Positions 7,644 to 14,412 of a DNA stretch of 64,000 nucleotides are shown here, piece by piece. The DNA comes from VRUE01 sp963705635 (GTDB lineage: Bacteria; Actinomycetota; Thermoleophilia; Solirubrobacterales; 70-9): NCBI GenBank assembly GCA_963705635.1, contig CAVPKH010000001.1, positions 682,001-746,000 of the forward strand, written 5' to 3'. Within the stretch, counting starts at the first letter, position 1, and each line of letters begins with the position of its first letter. The notes below the pieces were generated by a model. That model was not told the DNA's origin and did not search any database. It saw only the letters and a program-made list of their open reading frames with translations. The position numbers and the translations under genes were made by a program.

Positions 7644-8735
7644 ATGCATTTCGCGGCGGAGCTAGGCGCCAAGCTTGCCACTCGTTCGCGCCACGTCGGC
7701 GTGTTGCTAGGGGCCGGAGCATCCCGGGCCTGTGGATTGCCAGATGTCTCGATGCTCGAGAAATCGGTCGTTAAAGCGCTGAAAGGTGACCAGCGCGGTC
7801 GCTTTGAGGCGCTGCTCGGGGGTCGCAACCTTGAGGAAGTCCTCTCGCGTCTTCGCCGTATCGCCGCGCTGTTGGACAAAGACAAAGGCCAGGATGTAGA
7901 TGGTCTGAGTGGTGCACAGGCTGAGGCGCTCGACCGCAGTATCTGCTCTGCAGTGGTGGGGCAACTCGATCTGGCTGGGGCAACCCTCGATCCGATGAGG
8001 CGGTTTGCCGCATGGGCGAGCCGGTCCGACTACCACGATCCGCTCGAGATCTTCACTGTCAACTACGACCTCCTAGTCGAGGCGGCATTGGAGGAGATCG
8101 GAGCGCTCTGGTTCGACGGCTTCATCGGCTCGCTGCAGGCCCGCTTTCGCGTCGATCTTGTCGAGGGGATTGGGGAGGGCGAGAGTCCACTGTCGGAGAG
8201 TTTCGTCCGTCTCTGGAAGCTGCATGGCTCGCTCAATTGGGCCTGGCGTGAGAATCCCGCGGCGATAGTTCGCCTCGGTGGGCCGGCTCCCGAGAAGGAG
8301 GCGGCCGCTATCTACCCGGCCGATACCAAGTACGAGGAATCACGGCGCGTCCCATTCGTGGTCCTCATGGATCGATTTCGCCGAGCCCTCTATGAGCCCG
8401 AGACCCTGCTCTTGATCTCCGGCTACTCCTTTGGCGACCAGCACCTCGACGAGCTGATCTACGGCGCAGCAATGCGCTGCCCGCGTTCTGAGTTCGTTGT
8501 CTTCTGCCACTCAAAGATCCCCGGTCCTCTTGCGGCAAAGGCCGAAGTGACTCCGGCACTGTCGGTCGTCTCCTGTAAGGAGGCGATTCTCGGCACGAAG
8601 CGTGGGAGGTGGAAGGCTGGGTCGGAGACTCCACCTGGCGTCTGGGAGGGCGAGGAGTTCAAGCTCGGTGATTTCGAGGCTCTAGCTGCCTTCCTTGCCA
8701 GCGCCTCAGGGCACTCCGACGAGCTTGATGAGTGA
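7644..8735 (+). CDS. SIR2-like NADase of a SIR2-HerA defence system
   Basis: The protein has 363 residues. The Rossmann-type SIR2 motifs are clear: GVLLGAGASRACGLPD near residue 20, FTVNYDLLVEAALEE near 150, and RLWKLHGSLNWAWR near 200. Near 275 the family motif LISGYSFGDQHLDELI follows. This is the SIR2-like type found in anti-phage systems, where the domain destroys NAD+ on infection. The neighbour is a HerA ATPase, its known partner. ATG 7644 is chosen because the SIR2 fold begins just after it; the frame stays open to 7395, but that extension has no domain character. The stop overlaps the HerA start by eight bases. Confidence 0.85.
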   Translation: MHFAAELGAKLATRSRHVGVLLGAGASRACGLPDVSMLEKSVVKALKGDQRGRFEALLGGRNLEEVLSRLRRIAALLDKDKGQDVDGLSGAQAEALDRSICSAVVGQLDLAGATLDPMRRFAAWASRSDYHDPLEIFTVNYDLLVEAALEEIGALWFDGFIGSLQARFRVDLVEGIGEGESPLSESFVRLWKLHGSLNWAWRENPAAIVRLGGPAPEKEAAAIYPADTKYEESRRVPFVVLMDRFRRALYEPETLLLISGYSFGDQHLDELIYGAAMRCPRSEFVVFCHSKIPGPLAAKAEVTPALSVVSCKEAILGTKRGRWKAGSETPPGVWEGEEFKLGDFEALAAFLASASGHSDELDE

Positions 8736-10527
8736 GGCAGACCCCACTTGTATTGGACGGGTCCGCCACGTCCTCGGATCAACCGTCACCGTTGCTCTCG
8801 ACGAGGAGCTCGCCGGGGTCGAGCCGATCTATCGCGGAAAGCTGCAGTCCGTCGGCCAGATTGGGTCGATCGTTCGCTTCCCGCAGGGTCTCGTCGACCT
8901 GATCGGCGCGGTTACCTTGGTTGGCATTGCCGAGCTAAGCCCAGCGCTGCCGCCGGTCGAGAACGTTCAGGTCGGCGAGCGCTGGCTCAAGGTCCAGTTG
9001 CTGGGCGAGGTCGACAGCCTTGACAAGTTCCAGCGAGGTGTTGGCAGCTACCCCGGCCTTGACGACCCGGTCCATTTTGCGACGCCGGCCGATCTCGGAC
9101 GCGTTTTCCCTGCAGAAGAGCCTGGCCTCCTCAAGTTTGGTTCGCTCTCCTCAGCGCCAGCAATTCCTGTCTGTCTGGACGCCGCAAAGCTCGTCCTTCG
9201 CCACACCGCGGTTGTCGGCTCTACCGGGGCAGGGAAGACGAGTGCCGTAGCCGAGTTGCTGCAGAGCCTGATTGCGGGTGGTTGGCCGGGTGCCAACGTG
9301 GTCGTCATAGACCCTCACGGCGAGTATGCGCGAGCCATTGGAGAGAAGGGCAGCGTTCGCAGTGTCCTCAACCCGAAAAGGCAGCTACGGGTGCCCTATT
9401 GGGCTCTGGGCGCCGATGACATCCTCAAGATCTTCACCGGCGTCTCGATCGGCAAAACGACGCTCAAGCGCTGGTCGGAGTTTGTAGCCGAGGCGCGGGT
9501 CAAATTCGTCGAAGAAGCGACTTGGCTTGACCTCGACCCCATCGCGGTGACGGCTGACACCCCAGTGCCTTTTGACATTCGTGAAGTCTGGCATCAGCTC
9601 GACTTCGAAAATCGGGAAACCCGAGATGAGAAAGGCGATCCGAGCACGGTCCGCGTAGAAGAGAAGGGCGATCCCAAGAAACTGAAGCCAACCCGCTTTG
9701 TTCCCTACAAACCGGCGGGCGGCAAGCCAAGCCAGGGCCCAGACTATGAAAACCATGGCCGCGTACCTGAGCTACTGCGCCTGGCTTTGGGAAACCCTGA
9801 CTTCGCCTTTCTGCAACAGCCCGAGACCGACCCTAAGGGTGAGGATCCGCTGCGCCTCGCGATGGTCGAGTGGCTGGGAGAGAAGAGCGCGATTTCGGTG
9901 CTCGACTTCAGCGGTGTGCCAACTGGGGTTGCAGATCTAGCGATCGGCGTCGTCCTCGAGCTGCTTTTTGAGTTGGCGCTGCGAAGCGAGGAGAAGGGCC
10001 CTGGGATTGGGCGTCCCCGCCCGGTCCTCTTCGTCTTGGAGGAGGCTCACCGTTATCTAAGCGACAAAGACGCCAATGAGGTCACGGCGCGGGCCGCAAG
10101 CAGGATCGCCCGGGAGGGGCGCAAGTACGGAGTCGGGCTGCTGATGGTCACTCAGCGGCCTAGCGAGCTTCCAGAGACCGCCTTGGCCCAGTGCGGGACG
10201 TTGATTGCCCTACGGCTCACCAACGGAAAGGATCAGGGCCAGATCCGCAGCGCCTTGCCCGACAACGTAACTGGCCTCGCGGACATTCTGCCTTCGCTCC
10301 GCACTGGTGAGGCGGTAGTGAGCGGTGAGGCGATTGTTTTGCCTGTGCGCACGACGATCGACGAGCCCGACCCATACCCGAAGGCCGAAGACCCCGAATT
10401 GACGTCCTGGCGTAAGGATGCGGGCATACCCGACCTGAAGCCAGCGCTTGCCAAGTGGCGCGGCCTTTACGACTCCAAGAAGAAAGAGAAACCAAAGAAA
10501 GGCAAGAAAGGGAAAGCAAATGGCTGA
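8728..10527 (+). CDS. HerA-like hexameric ATPase/translocase
   Basis: The protein has 599 residues. An N-terminal HAS-type barrel (CIGRVRHVLGSTVTVALDEE) precedes a P-loop ATPase core with Walker A VGSTGAGKTSAV near 165 and Walker B FVLEEAHRYLSD near 440. Sensor and arginine-finger regions follow (VTQRPSELPETAL). HerA proteins form hexameric rings that move DNA, and beside a SIR2 protein they form the SIR2-HerA defence complex. A lysine-rich tail (KKKEKPKKGKKGK) ends the protein and may bind nucleic acid. ATG 8728 lies inside the SIR2 stop region (eight-base overlap); the KTSC gene overlaps the 3' end by eight bases. Confidence 0.9.
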   Translation: MSEADPTCIGRVRHVLGSTVTVALDEELAGVEPIYRGKLQSVGQIGSIVRFPQGLVDLIGAVTLVGIAELSPALPPVENVQVGERWLKVQLLGEVDSLDKFQRGVGSYPGLDDPVHFATPADLGRVFPAEEPGLLKFGSLSSAPAIPVCLDAAKLVLRHTAVVGSTGAGKTSAVAELLQSLIAGGWPGANVVVIDPHGEYARAIGEKGSVRSVLNPKRQLRVPYWALGADDILKIFTGVSIGKTTLKRWSEFVAEARVKFVEEATWLDLDPIAVTADTPVPFDIREVWHQLDFENRETRDEKGDPSTVRVEEKGDPKKLKPTRFVPYKPAGGKPSQGPDYENHGRVPELLRLALGNPDFAFLQQPETDPKGEDPLRLAMVEWLGEKSAISVLDFSGVPTGVADLAIGVVLELLFELALRSEEKGPGIGRPRPVLFVLEEAHRYLSDKDANEVTARAASRIAREGRKYGVGLLMVTQRPSELPETALAQCGTLIALRLTNGKDQGQIRSALPDNVTGLADILPSLRTGEAVVSGEAIVLPVRTTIDEPDPYPKAEDPELTSWRKDAGIPDLKPALAKWRGLYDSKKKEKPKKGKKGKANG

Positions 10528-10747
10528 GATCGAGTGGATCGACGTCACTGACTCCGAGCGTATAGTCGCTATGGCTTACGACGAAGAGGAGGAGGCGATT
10601 CTTGTGCGTTTTAAGAAGGACGAAGTCGAGTGGTGCTACGAGGGTTGCCCGCCTCATGTTTGGGAGGAGTTTTCCAATCCTGGCCAGAGCAAGGGCCTCT
10701 ACATCCATCAGGTCTTGAATCACAAGAGTCATCATCGACACGACTGA
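10520..10747 (+). CDS. KTSC-domain small protein
   Basis: This 75-residue protein matches the KTSC domain pattern: an opening beta strand with IVAMAYDEEEEAILVRF, then a Tyr-rich middle (WCYEGCPPHVWEEF) and a final YIHQVLNHK. The domain is found alone or fused to enzymes and is suspected to bind nucleic acid or proteins; its role is not established. It begins eight bases inside the HerA gene, so the three genes form one translationally coupled unit. That makes it a candidate third component or regulator of the SIR2-HerA system. Confidence 0.75.
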   Translation: MAEIEWIDVTDSERIVAMAYDEEEEAILVRFKKDEVEWCYEGCPPHVWEEFSNPGQSKGLYIHQVLNHKSHHRHD

Positions 10748-10952
10748 CATCTGCCTGTGAGTCGATGTCTTGCGACTCTGAAACTCTCGACATGGAGATG
10801 CAGTGGATCTTGCCTCCCATTGCGAGCAGATTTGGTCTCGAAGGAGAGCACCGCAAGCTTGAATCACCACTAGCTGCGTAGCTGCCTCTTGAAGCGGCAT
10901 TCATAAGCCCATTCGATGGCGATGGCGAGGTCGCCCGAGGGGCTGAACCGCT
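10748..10952. other. Non-coding stretch after the defence operon
   Basis: No gene is seen. Scattered short matches to the tRNA-fMet 3' half occur near its right end, notably AGGTCGC near 10929, and lead into the ten-base match at 10953. This is consistent with a decayed attachment site. Confidence 0.3.
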
Positions 10953-10966
10953 CCCCCGCTATCGAA

Positions 10967-10994
10967 CGAAAGCCCCGCGAATGCGGGGCTTTCG
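10967..10994 (+). terminator. Terminator-like hairpin after a tRNA-end remnant
   Basis: Twelve-base arms CGAAAGCCCCGC / GCGGGGCTTTCG flank a GAAT loop. They lie four bases after CCCCCGCTAT, an exact match to the end of tRNA-fMet. The arrangement tRNA end, short gap, AAAG-CCCC hairpin copies that at 1491-1532. It may be the original chromosomal terminator of the tRNA, left at the far end of the inserted DNA. Confidence 0.6.
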
Positions 10995-11042
10995 GCGCTT
11001 CGAGGAGGGACTGTTGCCGGGTGCTTCCTGGCAGGCCCTTCG

Positions 11043-11534
11043 TCATGCCCTCGCGGCGACGAGGAGGGGGTCGACCTGGTTGAGCGTTTCGGTCATGCCT
11101 TGCTCCATCCCCATCTCGATCATCTGTTCCATCGACTCGCGGTCAGCGAAGTGGGTTTGGATCGACATCGTCGCGGTGCCGTCGGTCTCGGCGATCGTCA
11201 CCGTCATCGCCGTCGGGCCTCCGTCATCCGGCTTGCCGTCGTCGTCGACAGCGTCGTCCTTGATGTGCAGCCGGTGGGGCGGCTCGACCTCCTCGATCCG
11301 CCACCAGCCGTGGTGCTTCTCACCGTCCGGGCCGGTCATGAAGTAGGTAGTGCGCGCGCCGACCGTGAGCTCGTGCTCGACGAAGGTCGACGAATGGGAC
11401 GGCGGGCTCCACCAGCGCTCCAGCTGGCGCGGATCCGACCACAGCTCCCAGAGTCGCTCGGCATCGGCGTCGAACTTCGCCGTGATCGTCATGGTCAGGG
11501 CGTCGATGTCCTTGTCTACGTCGGTGACGGGCAT
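11043..11534 (-). CDS. SRPBCC (AHSA1-like) family protein
   Basis: This 163-residue protein has the AHSA1/START-like hydrophobic-cavity fold. The N-terminal strand LTMTITAKFDADAERLWELW is followed by DPRQLERWWSPP and FVEHELTVGARTTYFMTGP. A paired ArsR regulator is encoded just upstream, and the ArsR stop shares a base with this start (TGATG). ArsR plus AHSA1 pairs are common in actinobacteria. The ligand is unknown. Confidence 0.85.
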   Translation of the reverse strand: MPVTDVDKDIDALTMTITAKFDADAERLWELWSDPRQLERWWSPPSHSSTFVEHELTVGARTTYFMTGPDGEKHHGWWRIEEVEPPHRLHIKDDAVDDDGKPDDGGPTAMTVTIAETDGTATMSIQTHFADRESMEQMIEMGMEQGMTETLNQVDPLLVAARA

Positions 11535-11890
11535 CAGCTTTCTCCTTTGTCGGTTTCGAGGATCTGCTCCATCCGCTCGATCCGGCCACGCCAGTCCGCC
11601 TCGAGACGATCGAGTACGGCGTGGGCGCGCGCGAGGGCGTCGGTCTGGGTGTGGACGATCGACTCGCGACCGACCCGGTGCTTGCTCACCAGTTCAGCCC
11701 GCTCCAGCACGGCGACGTGCTTCTGCATCGCCGTCACGCTGATCGGGTGTTCGCGGGCCAGGGCCGAGACCGAGAGCCGGCCCTCGTGGGCGCGGCGGAG
11801 GACGTCGCGGCGGATCGGATCGGCCAGCGCCCCGAACAGCAGGTCAGTGGCCCCCTCGTCGTCGTGGATCGGTTTCTTATCTACAACCAT
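11534..11890 (-). CDS. ArsR-family transcriptional regulator
   Basis: This 118-residue winged helix-turn-helix protein has LFGALADPIRRDVLRRA, then the recognition helix region (SVSALAREHPISVTAMQKHV) and the wing (HRVGRESIVHTQT). No metal-binding cysteines are seen, as is usual for the ArsR members paired with SRPBCC proteins. Its start codon lies within an inverted repeat (11881-11900), so autorepression is likely. It is divergent from the RibD_C-type gene at 11960. Confidence 0.9.
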   Translation of the reverse strand: MVVDKKPIHDDEGATDLLFGALADPIRRDVLRRAHEGRLSVSALAREHPISVTAMQKHVAVLERAELVSKHRVGRESIVHTQTDALARAHAVLDRLEADWRGRIERMEQILETDKGES

Positions 11891-11900
11891 TTGGTTGTAG
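11881..11900. promoter_or_regulatory. ArsR operator over the start codon
   Basis: A perfect inverted repeat CTACAACC-ATTT-GGTTGTAG spans the ArsR start codon. A TAACCT box lies upstream of it on the minus strand, so the operator covers the transcription start. Palindromes of this type are typical of self-regulated ArsR/SRPBCC pairs. Confidence 0.65.
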
Positions 11901-11959
11901 GTTAGCACGGCGGAGTACGGTGCCAACGCTTGCAAATCGCCAGTACTTGGAGGACGCCG

Positions 11960-12565
11960 ATGCCGGACACCACCTGCCACATGTCGATCTCGCTCGACGG
12001 CTTCGTCGCCGGGCCCGACCAAAGCCGGGAGAATCCGCTGGGGAAGCGCGGCAGGGAGGTCCATGGCTGGCACCTCGGCGACGAGCGCGCGAACGACGCC
12101 GACGCGACGGCAGAGGGCTGGCTTATGCGACCGCGCGGGGCCTACGTCATGGGCCGCAACATGTTCGGGCCGATCCGCGGCGAGTGGGATGAGGACTGGG
12201 ATGGATGGTGGGGTTCCGAGCCGCCCTACCACGCGCCGGTTTTCGTGCTCACCCACCACGCCCGCGAGCCGATCGAGATGGAGGGCGGCACGAGCTTCCA
12301 CTTCGTCACCCAGGGCTTCGAGGCCGCCTACGCGCAGGCGCGTGAGACGGCCGGCGAGGATGGCATCGACATCGCGGGCGGCGCCTCGACCGTCCGTCAG
12401 GCGCTCGCCGCCGGAGTGGTCGACGAACTCACGCTCGACGTGGCCCCCGTCCTGTTGGGGTCCGGCGAGCGGCTGTTCGACGGAGTCGAGTCCCTCGGGT
12501 TGGAGCCGGTCGAGGTGCTCCACTCTCCGCTCGCCACGCACATCCGCTACCGGCGGGCGGGGTGA
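11960..12565 (+). CDS. Dihydrofolate reductase family (RibD_C) protein
   Basis: This 201-residue protein has the RibD C-terminal/DHFR-like reductase fold. The N-terminal strand CHMSISLDGFVAGPDQS is followed by an NADPH-binding region with GADY-like features (IDIAGGASTVRQALAAG) and VDELTLDVAPVLLGSGERLF. Family members reduce pterin-like or other small substrates with NADPH; this one is unassigned. GGAGG lies seven bases before the ATG. It is the first of four such proteins in the window and is followed closely by a second. Confidence 0.85.
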   Translation: MPDTTCHMSISLDGFVAGPDQSRENPLGKRGREVHGWHLGDERANDADATAEGWLMRPRGAYVMGRNMFGPIRGEWDEDWDGWWGSEPPYHAPVFVLTHHAREPIEMEGGTSFHFVTQGFEAAYAQARETAGEDGIDIAGGASTVRQALAAGVVDELTLDVAPVLLGSGERLFDGVESLGLEPVEVLHSPLATHIRYRRAG

Positions 12566-12745
12566 GGAGCCGATCTCTCCAGCGCCCTCGACGAAGCCGA
12601 TCCCGATGCCTCGCGGATCACTGAAATCCTCAACGGGATCCCCGGAGCGTGGGAGAGGGCGCAAGATTCGATCGAGCAGGCTCGGCACGGCGAGACGGTC
12701 CCGCTCTCCGGGCTCAGCTCGACGCGGTTTACTGCGTCCTTGTGA
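12566..12745 (+). pseudogene. Possible antitoxin-like gene remnant
   Basis: A frame without any start codon encodes ITEILNGIPGAWERAQDSIE followed by QARHGETVPLSGL. The sequence ending in QARxGExVPL is a recurrent C-terminus of small antitoxin-like proteins. The frame begins after a TGA at 12563 and ends within the start of the next gene. It looks like the 3' remnant of a lost small gene. Confidence 0.3.
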
Positions 12746-13272
12746 TCTCCTATTCCATGAGCCTGTCGGCCGACGGCTACATCGCCGGACCCGACGGAAG
12801 CTTCGACTGGGCGGTGCCCAGCCAGGAGCTGCACCGGTTCCACAACGAACGGGCCGCCGCGACCGACGCCCAACTGCTCGGCCGGCGCCTCTACGAGACG
12901 ATGCTCGTCTGGGACACCGAGGAGTTCTCCGACCCCGTGATGGCGGAGTTCGCCGAGATCTGGCGCCCGCTCGAGAAGATCGTGTTCTCGACCACGCTGA
13001 CGAGCGTCGGGGGCAGCAACCGCCTGGCCACGGGAACGCTCGAGGAGGAGATCGCCGCGCTCGGGGACCGGAGGATCGGGGTCGGCGGCGCCGGCCTTGC
13101 GGCGGAATGCATGCGGCGCGGTCTGGTCGACGAGTTCGAGCTGTTCGTCATCCCAATCGTGGTCGGTGGCGGCACGCCGTATTTCCCGCCGGACGTGCAC
13201 ATCGACCTCGAGCTGGTCGAGACCCGCACGTTCGGCGCGACCGTGTACTTGCATTACCGCCGGTGCGGCTAG
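12742..13272 (+). CDS. Dihydrofolate reductase family (RibD_C) protein
   Basis: This 176-residue protein starts with the family strand ISYSMSLSADGYIAGPDG, followed by LLGRRLYETMLVW and IGVGGAGLAAECMRRGLVDE. The final PIVVGGGTPYF is the family glycine loop. GTG 12742 gives the usual family length; ATG 12757 would cut the first strand. It is a neighbour of a similar gene at 11960, with only moderate similarity, so this is not a recent duplication. Confidence 0.8.
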   Translation: MISYSMSLSADGYIAGPDGSFDWAVPSQELHRFHNERAAATDAQLLGRRLYETMLVWDTEEFSDPVMAEFAEIWRPLEKIVFSTTLTSVGGSNRLATGTLEEEIAALGDRRIGVGGAGLAAECMRRGLVDEFELFVIPIVVGGGTPYFPPDVHIDLELVETRTFGATVYLHYRRCG

Positions 13273-13343
13273 AGGGATAACTCGCCGCCATTTCTGCGGG
13301 TCGCCGCGTTCACAGTGCCGACTCTGAATTAATTGCGGGACGG

Positions 13344-14045
13344 ATGGTCGAGCGCGCTAGGCGACACGCGATTGGGGGGTGCCTCGCGTGCGTCGCCGGG
13401 TTCTCGCTGGTGCTCGTCTTCGCCTACTGGGTCGGGCCAGCCGAGCGGCTCGACCGCAGCGTCCTCGACGCCCTCAGCACCCCCACCGACACCCTCGTCA
13501 ACGAAGTCGCCTACGTCGGCTTCCTGGTCGTCAACTTCAGGCCAACCTGGGTGCTCGTGGGCGCGATCACGGTCCTGATCGCGCTGGCGCAATGGCGGAT
13601 ACGGGACGCGGTCCTCGCCGCCGCCCTCGTTGCCGGCACTGGCGGCCTCGTCCTCGCCCTGAAGGCCCTGCTCGCCAATCCCCGCTACCAGCCGGCTCCG
13701 GTCGACTCCGACGCCTACCCGTGGAAGGACGCCTTCCCGAGTGGGCATGCCGCCGGGTCGCTGGCGATGTCGCTCGCCTTCCTCAGCGTCGTCCCGGCCT
13801 CCTGGCGACGGCCGACCGCCGCCGCCGGCATCGTCTTCACTCTCTACATCAGCCTCGGGGTCCTGCTGCTCAACTACCACTACCCGGGCGACGTCCCGGC
13901 CGGCTGGCTGCTCGCCGCGGGCTGGTGGTTCTTCCTGCTGGCGGTGCTTCCTAGCTCCGAGCCGTCGCCTTGTCCGCCCCGGCTCGGCGAACTGCGGCGT
14001 GGACCCTTGCGCCGCGCTCCATCTGCCGGTCGAAGACCGGGTTGA
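13344..14045 (+). CDS. PAP2-superfamily membrane phosphatase
   Basis: This 233-residue protein has about five membrane segments and two of the three PAP2 motifs: FPSGHAAGS near residue 133, and YHYPGD near 175 with its histidine and aspartate. The Ser-Arg pair that normally begins the last motif is not visible, so activity is uncertain. Members dephosphorylate lipid phosphates such as undecaprenyl diphosphate at the outer membrane face. The last 30 residues look like non-conserved tail and overlap a minus-strand SDR-like remnant. Confidence 0.8.
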   Translation: MVERARRHAIGGCLACVAGFSLVLVFAYWVGPAERLDRSVLDALSTPTDTLVNEVAYVGFLVVNFRPTWVLVGAITVLIALAQWRIRDAVLAAALVAGTGGLVLALKALLANPRYQPAPVDSDAYPWKDAFPSGHAAGSLAMSLAFLSVVPASWRRPTAAAGIVFTLYISLGVLLLNYHYPGDVPAGWLLAAGWWFFLLAVLPSSEPSPCPPRLGELRRGPLRRAPSAGRRPG

Positions 14046-14190
14046 GGAGGTCGCGCAGGGCCGCTACGTAGCGCCACCATTTCGGCGCGAAGACGGGCGG
14101 CGCCCGCCCCTCGATGGCGGCGACCAGCGGAAGAAGGACTTCGACAAGGCCGAGCGGCTGGGATTGGAGTTTGGGCCTACCGCCCTCGGG
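13951..14190 (-). pseudogene. C-terminal remnant of a short-chain dehydrogenase
   Basis: The frame reads LVEVLLPLVAAIEGRAPPVF then APKWWRYVAALRDLLNPVFD. It resembles the C-terminal end of actinobacterial short-chain dehydrogenases (an APRWW-type segment before a terminal helix). No Rossmann domain is found upstream on that strand. It is probably the tail of a lost gene. Confidence 0.35.
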
Positions 14191-14412
14191 CCTGTTCCAG
14201 GTTCGACTGGTGGGGCCCCGAGAGCCGGTCCGTCTCCAGACGCGAGTCGACCGGGTCCCCTCCTCGCCGCAACGCCTCGATGTAGGCGCGATCGGCGGTG
14301 AGGCGAGCCTGCCACCAGCGACATCAAGTGCGGAATGATCAGGTGCGGAATGGGCGTGCCCATTTGGCGCCGCCGCATCCTTCACGGACCATCAGGTGTT
14401 CTGGGGGAGACG
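14191..14412. other. No intact gene
   Basis: A minus-strand frame reads WWQARLTADRAYIEALRRGG but has no start or stop context of a gene. Nothing else is supported. With the remnant to its left, the area looks like decayed coding sequence. Confidence 0.3.

Larger units (their letters stand above)
7389..10962. mobile_element. Possible second cargo module (SIR2-HerA-KTSC)
   Basis: The module lies between the second exact attachment repeat and a ten-base match to the tRNA 3' end (CCCCCGCTAT, 10953-10962). A terminator resembling the one behind tRNA-fMet follows. Its only cargo is the three-gene SIR2/HerA/KTSC operon. The left border is firm. The right border is weak, because the rest of the T arm is not preserved. 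Confidence 0.4.
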
